Shown here piece after piece: positions 26,671 to 35,494 of a stretch of 64,000 nt of DNA. The notes below the pieces were generated by a model that saw only the letters and a list, made by a program, of their open reading frames with translations, was not told where the DNA came from and searched no databases. The DNA comes from Nitratireductor arenosus (GTDB lineage: Bacteria; Pseudomonadota; Alphaproteobacteria; Rhizobiales; Rhizobiaceae), in NCBI RefSeq assembly GCF_009742725.1, contig NZ_WPHG01000009.1, forward strand, positions 1 through 64,000, written 5' to 3'. Each line of letters opens with the position of its first letter. Within the stretch, counting starts at the first letter, position 1. The position numbers were made by a program, and so were the translations under genes.

Positions 26671-27273
26671 ATGATCGATGCCGAACTGATTCAGCAATGC
26701 GCCGATCCCAGCCTCAAGCTCGAGATCGTCCAAAAGTTCATCGAGGAAGCCGGCGGCGCCGACCATCTGACCGTCACGGTGCGGGCAGGGGAGCGCATCA
26801 TCCTTGTACCGAAGCCGACCACCGAGGACGAGGCGATGCAGCTCATTCAGCAGAATTTGGGTCAGTCGGTCGTCAAGGTAGGGGTGACACAGTATCCGGC
26901 CGGTCTCGGCATTCAGGACAAGTCCGAGCTCAGCCCCGACCTCCTCGATTCCTGCAAGAATATCGGAATGGGCACCGCGCTCTTTGCCAAGGTCTATCGC
27001 ATAGTCACCGAGTGGCACGGTGCGCCCGCCCAGGAGGCTCTTGACGACGCAATCCTCGCCTACAAGACCGGCCGGTTCGAGGGCCGCCAAGTCTTCTATG
27101 AGTCCGACCCTGGCGAAACCGAGCTTGCCAAACCGCAGTCAGCGGAGCTTGGCGAGCGGGTTGCGGCCGAGGGCACCGGGCCATCGGAGCCGTCTCTTTC
27201 GGAGGAAGACCCGAACAAGGCCGGTATCCGCATCGATCTCTCCGGAATCAGCAACAACAATAAAGAGCAATGA
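26671..27273 (+). CDS. traH: Conjugal transfer protein TraH (Ti type, 200 aa)
   Basis: It begins MIDAELIQQCADPSLKLEIV and contains GADHLTVTVRAGERI and LFAKVYRIVTEWHGAPAQEA, as in rhizobial TraH. The acidic C-terminal tail is variable. AGGAG at 26658-26662 is 8 nt before the ATG. It completes the traA-traF-traB-traH order of Ti plasmids. Its exact role is unknown; no export signal is visible, so it may be a cytoplasmic accessory. Overlaps the next gene by 4 nt (ATGA). Confidence 0.9.
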   Translation: MIDAELIQQCADPSLKLEIVQKFIEEAGGADHLTVTVRAGERIILVPKPTTEDEAMQLIQQNLGQSVVKVGVTQYPAGLGIQDKSELSPDLLDSCKNIGMGTALFAKVYRIVTEWHGAPAQEALDDAILAYKTGRFEGRQVFYESDPGETELAKPQSAELGERVAAEGTGPSEPSLSEEDPNKAGIRIDLSGISNNNKEQ

Positions 27274-27638
27274 GCAGCCACATCACCGTCACCATCATGC
27301 TTTGCGTATTGTCGTGCGAACCTACCGAAATCCGCGTCTGGGACGGGGATTCCTTGCGGCTCGGCATGACGCAGGAGGCAGAGGCGATCCGAATCTTCAA
27401 CATCGATGCGCCGGAAATCGAGGGACAGTGTGCCTATGAAAGCGATCTGGCGCAGCACTCGAAGCATAGGCTCGCAGAGCTGCTGGCCGGTCAGCGCGTG
27501 GAGATCCTGCGCGAAGGGGCCGATCGCTATGGCCGCACGCTCGCCGTAGTCCGCGTCAACGGACGGGATGCCGGTGACATTCTTGTTCGCGAAGGCCTCG
27601 CGCGGACGTGGAGCGGCCGGCGCGAGCCGTGGTGTTAA
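27270..27638 (+). CDS. Thermonuclease (SNase-like) family protein (122 aa)
   Basis: A staphylococcal-nuclease fold in minimal form: IRVWDGDSLRLG, RIFNIDAPEIEG, then DRYGRTLAVVRVNG and ILVREGLARTW. These motifs match the calcium-site aspartates and catalytic arginines of the family. The N-terminus (residues 5-16) is hydrophobic and ends VLSC, a weak lipobox-like sequence, so it could be exported, but this is uncertain. It starts within the traH stop (ATGA) and so is part of the traAFBH transcript. Small nucleases here are common on rhizobial plasmids. They might trim DNA or help breach recipients, which is inference. Confidence 0.85.
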   Translation: MSSHITVTIMLCVLSCEPTEIRVWDGDSLRLGMTQEAEAIRIFNIDAPEIEGQCAYESDLAQHSKHRLAELLAGQRVEILREGADRYGRTLAVVRVNGRDAGDILVREGLARTWSGRREPWC

Positions 27639-27715
27639 CGAGACGTGCGAGCGTCCAACCTTATGGAACGTTTTTGGAGTGGCCGTTTTCGACCTGGCGT
27701 GCTGAAAATGGACCT

Positions 27716-27907
27716 TCAACGAAGATAGCGCTCAGGCGGGTCGGTCAGGATGACGCGCAGTTGCTTGCCGGGGAAGGCTTCGATGACATACAGCTCGGCG
27801 TTCTTGACCGGCGTATCCAAGGGGCAGTCGTTGGACACCCGCAGCGTCTGCTTCGCAGGCAGCGTACCCGCGTCAGGGCTGTAGACCATGGTGCATCGCG
27901 TGCCCAT
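27716..27907 (-). CDS. Doubtful small hypothetical protein (63 aa)
   Basis: The translation (MGTRCTMVYSPD..., ending LTDPPERYLR) has balanced composition and is not a shadow of another gene. However, no ribosome site or family is recognised. It could be a real small protein or the end of a decayed gene. Confidence 0.3.
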   Translation of the reverse strand: MGTRCTMVYSPDAGTLPAKQTLRVSNDCPLDTPVKNAELYVIEAFPGKQLRVILTDPPERYLR

Positions 27908-27978
27908 GCGATTGCCAGCCTAGTCACTCTACGTCGCAGGGTGGAGCTGTTTTGCTGCGCATGCAGTTGACGCGACCA

Positions 27979-28012
27979 TTGACGCTTGACGTAAAGCGTC
28001 AAGGCCTATACG
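27979..28012 (+). promoter_or_regulatory. higBA promoter with operator palindrome
   Basis: TTGACGCTT (27979-27987) and AAGCGTCAA (27994-28002) form a perfect 9-bp inverted repeat with 6 nt between the arms. It overlaps a TTGACG -35-like box (27986-27991) and is followed by TATACG (28007-28012). This placement is typical of HigA autorepression. Confidence 0.55.
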
Positions 28013-28023
28013 GTCTATGATGC

Positions 28024-28308
28024 ATGATCCTGAGCTATCGAGACAAGAAGACTGAGCAGTTCGCGAAGGGAGAGTTCGTCAAGGCCTTTCAGGGTTTTGA
28101 AGATCAGGCAGCCCGGCGGCTGTCTATTCTGAACGCGGCACTCTCGCTCGATACGCTCCGCGCCCTGCCAGGAAATCGGCTCGAAACGCTCAAAAGTGAT
28201 CGCGCCGGACAGTATTCCATTCGCATCAATCAGCAATGGCGCATCTGTTTCGAGTGGCTGGCCGATCAGACCGGGCCGAGCAATGTTGAAATCGTGGACT
28301 ATCACTGA
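28024..28308 (+). CDS. higB: HigB-type toxin (RelE/ParE superfamily, 94 aa)
   Basis: Matches the HigB/host-killing toxin fold of plasmid maintenance systems: LSYRDKKTEQFAKGE at the start, a helix RRLSILNAALSLDTLRALPGN, LETLKSDRAGQYSIRINQQW and the end RICFEW...VEIVDYH. HigB toxins cleave mRNA on the ribosome. The order toxin-then-antitoxin with a 16-nt gap is typical of higBA and stabilises plasmids by post-segregational killing. An operator palindrome overlaps its promoter. Confidence 0.93.
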   Translation: MILSYRDKKTEQFAKGEFVKAFQGFEDQAARRLSILNAALSLDTLRALPGNRLETLKSDRAGQYSIRINQQWRICFEWLADQTGPSNVEIVDYH

Positions 28309-28324
28309 GGAAGGAGATCAGGCC

Positions 28325-28639
28325 ATGTTTATGAGAGCCGTACATCCCGGCGAAGTCCTGAAGGACGAGTTGGAAGAGCTGGGCGTATCGCCGACCGAGT
28401 TTGCGCGGCAGATCGACGTGCCGCCAAACCGTGTCAGCCAGATTATCGCCGGAAAGCGCGCCGTCACCGGCGATACCGCGCTGCGCTTCGGGCATTGGTT
28501 TGGCACCGATCCGCAGTTCTGGCTCAACCTGCAAAGCGCCTTTGAAATCCGCGTCGCGGAAGATAGGGCCGGGCGGGAGATCGCGCGGCTGCCGGTGCGG
28601 GCCGGAGCGTCGGGGCCTAACGCCCCGAACGCTGCCTAA
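28325..28639 (+). CDS. higA: HigA-type antitoxin (XRE HTH, 104 aa)
   Basis: It starts MFMRAVHPGEVLKDELEELG, the HigA signature, followed by the HTH PTEFARQIDVPPNRVSQIIA and the GDTALRFGHWFGTDPQFWLN block. HigA binds and neutralises HigB and represses the operon. ATG 28325 has AAGGAG at 28311-28316, 8 nt upstream; the frame extends upstream through higB in another phase and is not used. The next gene starts 10 nt after its stop. Confidence 0.93.
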   Translation: MFMRAVHPGEVLKDELEELGVSPTEFARQIDVPPNRVSQIIAGKRAVTGDTALRFGHWFGTDPQFWLNLQSAFEIRVAEDRAGREIARLPVRAGASGPNAPNAA

Positions 28640-28649
28640 GGTCTGACCC

Positions 28650-31145
28650 GTGCGTATCACCCGGCTCCACATTCAGAATTTCCGCTGCATTAAAGACCTC
28701 GCCATCGACCTTGGCGAGACCACCGTCTTTATCGGGCAGAACAACGCCGGGAAAACCGCGATCATTGATTCTGTCCGCATCGTTCTGACAAGGCGGTGGG
28801 GGCAGCGCGGCACGGGCTTCACTGAGAACGACGTTCACCGGCCCGACCCCGATGGAGATCCCCGCGCGCTCCCGCCTGTGACCATCACGCTGATCATGGA
28901 AGAGGGCGAGCCCGGAGAGTGGGACCCTGACATGGTCGCTGCGCTCAACGACATCCGGCGCGAGCTGGGGAGCGGCAAAGGCCGCGGCCCGCACTGGCTG
29001 ATTTTCAATGACGAGGCGCACCACGCCTACCGTCGCGGCGACGCGGAGGCTGACGACCAGTCACTCGACGAGGACAAGGACCTCGCAAAGAAGAACGAGC
29101 GGGAAGCGACAATCTGGATTGAAGGGCTCGACCGGATCAACAAGCTCGCGGGCGGCAGCCGTAGGCGTGGCATCAATCTCTGCATCGACCTATCCGCGAC
29201 GCCCTTCTACATTCAAGGCTCCGGCAACGAGGTCGGCAAGCCGTTCCCGTGGGTCGTGTCCGATTTTGGCTTGCTCGACGCGATCGAATCCGGGCTGGTC
29301 AAAATCCCGCAGCTCCCCGCGCGGGACGTGACGGGTGCCGAAGAGGCCGCCTATTTCAACATCTGGAGATGGGTGCAAGCAAAGGCGAAGGAAGAGGGCT
29401 ACGGCACCAACCTGACCCCCGAAATCGTGATGAACTATGCCAGCGCGCCGATCAATCTTCTGGCGGCGGAGTGGCATCAGCGATTCGTAGAATGGGAGCA
29501 GTTCTCGAAGCAGCAACACAAGCACCCTGTGCCGCCGGTGTTCATCGTGGTCTGCCGTGACACCGCCGTCGCGAAAGAGGTTCATGCTTGGCTGGCGAAC
29601 GGGAATGACGGCTACGGCGTGTCGCCGCCATGGTTCCGCAACACGCCGGGCCAGGAAGTGACGGTCCGCATCGACTCCAAAGTCATCGAAGACATCGAGG
29701 AAGGCGGCACCAAGGATGAGACGCGCCGGTTGCGCTTCATCCTCGACACCGTGGGCAAGGCCGAGTGGCCGGGCGGCAAGGTGCCGGAGGATTGGTCGGA
29801 ACTGGTACGCAAGCACAATGATAAGGTCGAGAGCGACGACAATGACGGCGCGCTGAAATGGATCGACGAGCGCATCCCGCCCGGCAGGGACGTGCGCTGT
29901 ATCGTCTCTGTAGCCATGCTCGCAGAGGGCTGGGACGCCAACACTGTCACCCACATCGTCGGACTGCGCCCGTTCGGTTCGCAACTTCTATGCGAGCAGG
30001 TCGTGGGCCGCGCGCTGCGCCGCAAGAGCTACGCGCTGAACGAAGACACCCAGATGTTCGCCGAAGAGACGGCCAAGGTCTTCGGCGTGCCGTTCGAGTT
30101 GATCCCGTTCAAGGTCGCTCCGGCGGGGCCGACGCCGCCGCAGCCAGACCCCAACCATATCTATTCCGTGCCGGAGAAGGCGGCATTCGAGATCACCTTT
30201 CCGATCGTGACTGGCTATCATCAGTCCGGTCAGTTCGAGGTCTTCGTCGATTGGGATCAAGTCGCCAAGGTGACCATCGATCCGATGAAGATTCCGCAGA
30301 TCGTTGAGTTGACCCCGCTCACGACCCCGGATGGCGCTCTTGCGGCCTACGGTCCCGGCGAGAAGCCGGTTCTCTCACTGAAAGACTGGCGGGCGATGTT
30401 CCGCGATCAGCAGGTGGCGTTCCGGCTGGCGCGGGAAATCTGCACGCGCTGGCAGGCCGACAACGGAGCGGCAGCCGTCCCGATACAGCAGCTCTTCCCG
30501 AAGGTCGCGTTTGCGGCCAAGCGGTTTCTGGCCGAGAAACTGGATCGAAAGGGCGGTAGCCAGCCCTGCGACGTGCTTCTGGTCGGCGAGTACATGCAGG
30601 CTGCGATCGGTTCTCTTCTTGAGGCGATCAAGAAGGGATCTTCGACCGCCCAATCCGAAGTCGCCGTTGTGCCGCAGGGGGCCGCCGGTCGGGGAAGCAC
30701 GCTGTTCGTGGATTTCCACACGACCAAGCCGATCTATCCGGTGACACGCTGCCATCTCAACGCGATGGTCGCCGACACCCAGAAGTGGGAGCAGAGCTCG
30801 GCCTTCCTTCTCGACAGCCATCCCGGCGTGAAAAAATGGGTGAAGAACGATCGGCTGGGTTTCTTCATTCCCTACCGCAATCGAGGACTTCCGGCGCGCT
30901 ATATCCCGGACTTCCTTCTCGTCACTGACACGGATCAGAACGTGGTTGTGGAGATCAAGGGGCAGGTGACCGACGGCGCGGACGCCAAAGCCAAAGCCGC
31001 GCAACGGTGGACAGCGGCCGTCAACCGTCTGGGGCAAAACGGCACTTGGCACTACCTTCTGGTCACCGATCCCGGACGCATAGGCGACATGCTCAACCTA
31101 TTCACGGAAGCCCAATGGGATGAAGGGCCATTCGAGTTGAGATAG
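28650..31145 (+). CDS. Chimeric protein: OLD-type ATPase start fused to type III-like helicase-nuclease (831 aa)
   Basis: Residues 1 to ~100 are the start of an OLD-family nuclease: MRITRLHIQNFRCIKDLAID with Walker A GQNNAGKT at 29-36. From about residue 103 the protein becomes the C-terminal part of a type III restriction/BPTD_3080-like subunit. It has the DEAH motif NDEAHHAYRR (120-129), DLSATPFYIQG, helicase motif VI QVVGRALRRKSY, and near the end PDFLLV...VVVEIKG, a PD-(D/E)XK nuclease motif. The helicase's own Walker A is missing and so is the rest of the OLD protein. The simplest reading is an in-frame deletion joining two neighbouring defence genes. The frame is intact and the product may be made, but normal helicase activity is doubtful. 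It follows higA by 10 nt. Confidence 0.8.
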   Translation: MRITRLHIQNFRCIKDLAIDLGETTVFIGQNNAGKTAIIDSVRIVLTRRWGQRGTGFTENDVHRPDPDGDPRALPPVTITLIMEEGEPGEWDPDMVAALNDIRRELGSGKGRGPHWLIFNDEAHHAYRRGDAEADDQSLDEDKDLAKKNEREATIWIEGLDRINKLAGGSRRRGINLCIDLSATPFYIQGSGNEVGKPFPWVVSDFGLLDAIESGLVKIPQLPARDVTGAEEAAYFNIWRWVQAKAKEEGYGTNLTPEIVMNYASAPINLLAAEWHQRFVEWEQFSKQQHKHPVPPVFIVVCRDTAVAKEVHAWLANGNDGYGVSPPWFRNTPGQEVTVRIDSKVIEDIEEGGTKDETRRLRFILDTVGKAEWPGGKVPEDWSELVRKHNDKVESDDNDGALKWIDERIPPGRDVRCIVSVAMLAEGWDANTVTHIVGLRPFGSQLLCEQVVGRALRRKSYALNEDTQMFAEETAKVFGVPFELIPFKVAPAGPTPPQPDPNHIYSVPEKAAFEITFPIVTGYHQSGQFEVFVDWDQVAKVTIDPMKIPQIVELTPLTTPDGALAAYGPGEKPVLSLKDWRAMFRDQQVAFRLAREICTRWQADNGAAAVPIQQLFPKVAFAAKRFLAEKLDRKGGSQPCDVLLVGEYMQAAIGSLLEAIKKGSSTAQSEVAVVPQGAAGRGSTLFVDFHTTKPIYPVTRCHLNAMVADTQKWEQSSAFLLDSHPGVKKWVKNDRLGFFIPYRNRGLPARYIPDFLLVTDTDQNVVVEIKGQVTDGADAKAKAAQRWTAAVNRLGQNGTWHYLLVTDPGRIGDMLNLFTEAQWDEGPFELR

Positions 31146-31292
31146 TCATCAAAGCGGCACGCTTCGGGAGCCCATTTTCCAGCAGCAGAGCCCGATCAAC
31201 CGCCCTCGCGGTGCCGGCGTTCGTCCCAGCACACTGCGAAGCTGCGGCTTGTGTGCTTTGCCCGTGTAGACGGATATGCTGGCACTTCGTCG

Positions 31293-31505
31293 CTATTTTA
31301 AGCCGTTTGTGTCGACCGTTGCGACCGCCCTTCCCTTTCGGCCAACCACTCTTACCTCGATCTCACGATGCTCCGGTTCTTCGGCTATTTCCGACACGAT
31401 CCGGTGGGCCATCGCGATCGCTCGAGCGTCGTCATCGTGCGGTTCTCCTTTTCGATCCAGGTACTCCTCCTCGCCGCTGTAGATGTGGAAGTAATAGCGG
31501 GGCAT
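31293..31505 (-). CDS. DUF6894 family protein (70 aa)
   Basis: A small protein beginning MPRYYFHIYSGEEEYLDRKG, with the pattern PRYYFHI...D..G..., an AIAMAHRIVSEIA helix and a final strand IEVRVV. This is the common rhizobial DUF6894 fold of unknown function. It lies 26 nt after the lipoprotein gene at the 3' end of the trb transcript and may be carried on the same message. Confidence 0.7.
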   Translation of the reverse strand: MPRYYFHIYSGEEEYLDRKGEPHDDDARAIAMAHRIVSEIAEEPEHREIEVRVVGRKGRAVATVDTNGLK

Positions 31506-31531
31506 TCATCCTCCTTCGGGGCCAAGCTGCA

Positions 31532-32158
31532 TCAATCAGAAGCCGGGTTGACCTTGAGAAATACACGGTCATCCCAAGACGAGATGTTCCAGCGATACGC
31601 TCCGCCGAAGGACCCGGGCGTTTCGTCGGCGTTGGTCTGGATGACTGTGCCGGACACGGTCACGGTCAACGTTCCGTTGGGCACAATGGCGATCTGATCG
31701 AGTTCGGCGCGGGCTCGTTCCGGAATCTCTGGCGTACTGACTTCAATGGTTCCGTCGTCCATGCGCCGAATGCTCAGGAAGTTATCGGCTTGCGACTTCG
31801 CCCGCGTATTCGGCACGCCGATTGCGGACCCGCTTGCGTCCAGCTCGCCGGTGAGATTGACGACGAGATCAAAGCGCCCTTCCCCGGCATAGGTGAAGCG
31901 CTCAAAGCCGGGCATTCGAGCGGCCTTGCGCTCTTCCGCCCGCATCCGGTCCTCTTCCTGTTCTGTGAGCACGTGGCCGTCGGCAAGCGCTTTAGCGACG
32001 CGGGGATCAGCGAGGCGGGTTTCGACACGCATGTCGTACTCGTACCCCTCGAGCACGATGTTGGCGTCGATGGTTTCCGGCACGAGGCAACCGGTCAGAA
32101 GCACTCCAACCGCAATGGCCGCGGCGGCATTGCGGGCGAGCGAAAACAGCCTGGCCAT
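31532..32158 (-). CDS. Lipoprotein at the end of the trb operon (208 aa)
   Basis: The signal peptide (residues 1-24, AAAAIAVGVLLTGC) ends in a lipobox LTGC, so the mature protein is anchored from Cys24. The rest is a soluble beta-rich domain of unknown family. Its ATG overlaps the trbI stop by one base (TGATG), so it belongs to the trb operon although it is not part of the canonical trb set. Possible roles are surface or entry exclusion or stabilising the channel at the outer membrane; this is inference from position. Confidence 0.65.
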   Translation of the reverse strand: MARLFSLARNAAAAIAVGVLLTGCLVPETIDANIVLEGYEYDMRVETRLADPRVAKALADGHVLTEQEEDRMRAEERKAARMPGFERFTYAGEGRFDLVVNLTGELDASGSAIGVPNTRAKSQADNFLSIRRMDDGTIEVSTPEIPERARAELDQIAIVPNGTLTVTVSGTVIQTNADETPGSFGGAYRWNISSWDDRVFLKVNPASD

Positions 32159-33465
32159 CAGCGATAGGCTCCCGGGAAAATGATGTCCTGCTCGACGATG
32201 ATGTTGAACCCATAACCTGGGCGGATGGTGAGGGTCGGCTGGACATTGAGATTGCGGGAGATGGTCTGGTCCGCTACCCGGCCGAAGCTTTCCGCGAAAT
32301 TGCGCCGTGCGGCATCCGAGGCGGTGTCCTGCGTCGCAAGCGTCGAGCTTTCTGGCACCGCCATGTCGATGCCGGTGCCGATCAGGGCGATGAGGATCGC
32401 GGAGCCGAATGTCTGCAGGAATTTGTTATCGACTTGATCGCGGAAGCCGCCATAGCCTTGCGCGTCGACGCCGGCCATGCCGCCGATCTGCAGTGTCGAT
32501 CCATTCGGGAAAATGAGATCAGTCCAGATCACCAGCACCCGGCTTTGCCCGAACGAGACATTGGAATCGTACCGGCCAAAGAGCTTGGCCCCTTGCGGCA
32601 CCAACAGCCGATGGCCGGTCGCACTGTCATAGACGTTCTGGCTGACCTGGGCGGTGATCCGGCCGGGGAGGTCGGAGTTGATACCGGTCACGAGCGTTGC
32701 CGGGATCACCGAACCGCGTTTGAGCTCAAAGGGCGACTGCTGCGGCACGACGCGGTTCGGCAGATAACCGAGATCGGCAATGCTCTGATTGAAGAAGTCA
32801 GTCTTGCCGGCCTGGTTGTTCGGGTCGGCCTGTTGCCCGGCGCCGCCGGCGCGCAGCGCAGCCGCATAAAGATCGGCCATGCCGGCGCGATCGCCAGGCG
32901 CGCCCTGCCCCGTCGTCGCCTGTTGCGTTCCCGCTTGTGCCGCTTGCCCTACGTTACCGATATTGACCGCAATCGGGCTATCGTAGGCAGCATCGTCGGC
33001 CTGGAGCCTGGCCATACGCTGCTGATGCAGCAAGCGAAACATCTGCTCGTCCTGTTCCCTTTGCAGCCGCTCACGCCAGTCGGCTTCACTTTCGACCGGC
33101 GCCGTCTGTTGCTGTTGCTGTGTTGTCGGCTGGCGCGGGAAAGGATTGGTGGATTGTGGCTCCTTCTCCACCTGTTCGACCGGCTGCACCACCTGAATCT
33201 GCTGCGCGGGGCGCGGCTCCTCGATCACGCCGTCCGAAACGCCGCGCTTGAGCTGGTCGGCGAAATCGGTCGCCGGCGCGCCGGTCGAGGTATCGAGCGT
33301 GCCCCCACTCCGGTTGAGGCCGCGGATCGAGAGGCCCCAAATGATAACGCCGAAGAAAAGGACGACCAGGCCGATGAAGAGAAAGACCGGCAGCTTGTTC
33401 AAGCGCCGGATTTTGGGCTTCTCGTCGCCGCCTTCGGCGCCGGGAGAGAGATCGAGCGAACTCAT
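32158..33465 (-). CDS. trbI: TrbI, VirB10-like channel protein (435 aa)
   Basis: One membrane helix (about residues 27-49, PVFLFIGLVVLFFGVIIWGL) is followed by a Gln/Pro-rich periplasmic linker and a C-terminal VirB10 domain: PFELKRGSVIPATLVTGINS, DSATGHRLLVPQGAKLFGRYD, VLVIWTDLIFPNGSTL and the end RPGYGFNIIVEQDI. TrbI spans both membranes in the mating channel. The start ATG 33465 is preferred to the open frame above it because it gives the usual short cytoplasmic tail. Confidence 0.95.
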   Translation of the reverse strand: MSSLDLSPGAEGGDEKPKIRRLNKLPVFLFIGLVVLFFGVIIWGLSIRGLNRSGGTLDTSTGAPATDFADQLKRGVSDGVIEEPRPAQQIQVVQPVEQVEKEPQSTNPFPRQPTTQQQQQTAPVESEADWRERLQREQDEQMFRLLHQQRMARLQADDAAYDSPIAVNIGNVGQAAQAGTQQATTGQGAPGDRAGMADLYAAALRAGGAGQQADPNNQAGKTDFFNQSIADLGYLPNRVVPQQSPFELKRGSVIPATLVTGINSDLPGRITAQVSQNVYDSATGHRLLVPQGAKLFGRYDSNVSFGQSRVLVIWTDLIFPNGSTLQIGGMAGVDAQGYGGFRDQVDNKFLQTFGSAILIALIGTGIDMAVPESSTLATQDTASDAARRNFAESFGRVADQTISRNLNVQPTLTIRPGYGFNIIVEQDIIFPGAYR

Positions 33466-33475
33466 GGCTCCCCCC

Positions 33476-33937
33476 TCAGGTCGTACGCTGCATGACAGAC
33501 AGCGGGCTTGTCGGTGTCGCGCCGGTCGCCGACATCGCATAGGAGCGGGTCAGCTCCACCGAAGGCGTCGAAATCCGGGTCATGACGGCGCCCTCGAACG
33601 TGTCGATGACATAGGCGAGCGGGATCATCGTGTCGCCGGAGGCCTCCTGGTTCGAAGCAACGGCATAGCCCCAGCCGCGCAGCGACTCTTCGAGCGCGAG
33701 GCCGAATGCGGAATCGTCGGGCTTGATGACGATCGTCCCGGTGCCCGGGCCAACATGCTCGGCGAGCTTGGAGACCATGTCGCCGGCGACGGCCGCAGCC
33801 GCGGCCGGCGAGAGATTGGCGGCATCGGCACTGACGGTCGGCGTGAAGTATCCTCCGCCCGTGGTGGTGCATCCGGTTGTTGCGCCGGTGAGAAGAACGA
33901 GTGCCAGAACACGGGAAAGTCGGTGGATGGCGCGCAT
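33476..33937 (-). CDS. trbH: TrbH lipoprotein (153 aa)
   Basis: A signal peptide with the lipobox TTGC (about Cys23) is followed by a short soluble domain. It lies between trbG (2-nt gap) and trbI (10-nt gap), exactly where TrbH sits in Ti and RP4 operons. TrbH is probably the outer-membrane lipoprotein of the channel, analogous to VirB7. Sequence conservation in this family is low, so the call rests on lipobox and position. Confidence 0.88.
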   Translation of the reverse strand: MRAIHRLSRVLALVLLTGATTGCTTTGGGYFTPTVSADAANLSPAAAAAVAGDMVSKLAEHVGPGTGTIVIKPDDSAFGLALEESLRGWGYAVASNQEASGDTMIPLAYVIDTFEGAVMTRISTPSVELTRSYAMSATGATPTSPLSVMQRTT

Positions 33938-33939
33938 GA

Positions 33940-34779
33940 TCAGCCCCTCCTCGAAATGGTGATCTTCTGCTGGCGGGAGCCGACGCCGGAAAGCAGCACG
34001 GCGCGATCGAACACATAGTCCACGATCATCATCGTGCCGTTGAGCCGGTAATTGACGATACGGTTTTCGCCGCCCGAGACGACGAACAGCACCGGCGCAT
34101 CGCCGCTCATCATCTGGCCGGGGAACTGAATGTAGGTCTTGGCGCCATCGGTGTAGACGCGGGTCGGGCGCCAGCGGGCTTGTCCGCTGATAGTGAAATT
34201 GAAGCTCAGGTTTTCGGCCGGGACGCCGGCGCCGGGGATGATGCTCGCCTCGACGCGCGCGTTGAGGGCATCGAACTTGGCCTGCACGTCCTCGGGATAT
34301 TCGAAGGCAACGCGGGCCATGTAGTCGCGATGATGCGACCTGAGCCGGATGTGGTAGGTGCGCCGCGATGTCGTCACCACCATGGACGTCTCGAGCCCGG
34401 GTTCCGAAGGCTTGACGATCAGGTGGATTTTCTGGCCTTCGGCCGAGCCGGAGGTTGCCGGCTCGACCTTCCAGCGAACCGTGTCGCCCACCAGCACGTC
34501 ACGCACGGCTTCTCCGGCCTGCAGCTCGATTTCGCAGAGCTGGAGGGGCGAGCAAACGACGGACGGCTGCGTTTGGCCGTAGAGGTAAATGACCTTGCCG
34601 TCCGGCCCCCGCGTCATCACCGCGGCCGTGCCCTGCCACTGAGTGGAAAGTCCGGTTCCCCGCGCTTCGTTGCCGCTGAGGCCCTGCTGATCGGCCGCAA
34701 CGGCGACATTGAGGGCGAACGTGCCCAGCAACAGGGTTGCCGCACACACGCCCGCGTGCATTTTCTTGAGGTTGAACAT
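33940..34779 (-). CDS. trbG: TrbG, VirB9-like channel protein (279 aa)
   Basis: A cleavable signal peptide (ending NVAVAADQ) is followed by a VirB9/CagX domain. Motifs include [36 protein letters not shown], the linker with [15 protein letters not shown], and a C-terminal strand region [18 protein letters not shown]. TrbG forms the outer-membrane ring with TrbH and TrbI. ATG 34779 is preferred over an upstream in-frame start because it begins the signal sequence. 23 nt downstream of trbF. Confidence 0.94.
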   Translation of the reverse strand: MFNLKKMHAGVCAATLLLGTFALNVAVAADQQGLSGNEARGTGLSTQWQGTAAVMTRGPDGKVIYLYGQTQPSVVCSPLQLCEIELQAGEAVRDVLVGDTVRWKVEPATSGSAEGQKIHLIVKPSEPGLETSMVVTTSRRTYHIRLRSHHRDYMARVAFEYPEDVQAKFDALNARVEASIIPGAGVPAENLSFNFTISGQARWRPTRVYTDGAKTYIQFPGQMMSGDAPVLFVVSGGENRIVNYRLNGTMMIVDYVFDRAVLLSGVGSRQQKITISRRG

Positions 34780-34802
34780 TACTCTTACTCCGCGAGCGTT
34801 TC

Positions 34803-35465
34803 TCAAAGCTGGGCTGTCCAATCGAAATCCTTGAGGTAGAGGCCGATCGGGTTCAGACGAATGACCGCCTCGTCCTGGGGCGGCGAAAGAGTCACGGTGG
34901 CGATGCCGCGAAAGCGGCGGGTGCGTAGTTCCTTGCCCGCGCGGTCACGCTCGATCTCGCTCCAGTCGACCTGGTAGCTCTGGTTCGAGAGGGCGACGAC
35001 GTTGTTGACCTCGATCGAGACCGTCATGGTGCGGGCGCGATCGAAAGGCGAATTGTTGCGGAACCAGTTGTTGACCTTCTCGGTCGCCGGGTCCTGCTGC
35101 TTCAGCATCGCGTAGGTGCGGTCGATATATCCCTTCTGCACGGTCGCATCCGGGGTGATCGACCGGAAATTCGACACCCAGGCGCCGAGCATCGAGCGCA
35201 CAACGCGCTCGTCGGCATATTCGATCTGCGCGGGGAAGCCGGCCAGGACAGCCGCCCCGAGCTTGTCGACCTCGACCACATAGGGAACGAGCTTGACTTG
35301 TGTCGACTGATAGAGGGCATAGCCGAACCCGATCACCGCCATGCTCATCGAAAGCAGGCCGACGGTGCGCCAGGCCGAGGCCGCGCGCATGTAGCTGCCG
35401 TAGCGCTCGTTCCACTCATAGCGGGCGGCCAGATACGGATTGTCGGGGTATTTTCGCTTCGCCAT
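34803..35465 (-). CDS. trbF: TrbF, VirB8-like protein (220 aa)
   Basis: The start [19 protein letters not shown] and a single membrane helix (about 31-52) precede a periplasmic VirB8-like domain containing [22 protein letters not shown] and the conserved [11 protein letters not shown]. TrbF is an inner-membrane scaffold of the channel. Standard length; located between trbL and trbG as in Ti plasmids. Confidence 0.95.
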   Translation of the reverse strand: MAKRKYPDNPYLAARYEWNERYGSYMRAASAWRTVGLLSMSMAVIGFGYALYQSTQVKLVPYVVEVDKLGAAVLAGFPAQIEYADERVVRSMLGAWVSNFRSITPDATVQKGYIDRTYAMLKQQDPATEKVNNWFRNNSPFDRARTMTVSIEVNNVVALSNQSYQVDWSEIERDRAGKELRTRRFRGIATVTLSPPQDEAVIRLNPIGLYLKDFDWTAQL

Positions 35466-35494
35466 CTAGCCTCGCCTGATACGGCCGGCCGACC

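Larger units (their letters stand above)
27639..28023. other. Gap between the traAFBH unit and higBA
   Basis: Apart from a doubtful small minus-strand frame (27716-27907), this 385-bp stretch is non-coding. Its right end holds the higBA promoter/operator. Confidence 0.5.
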
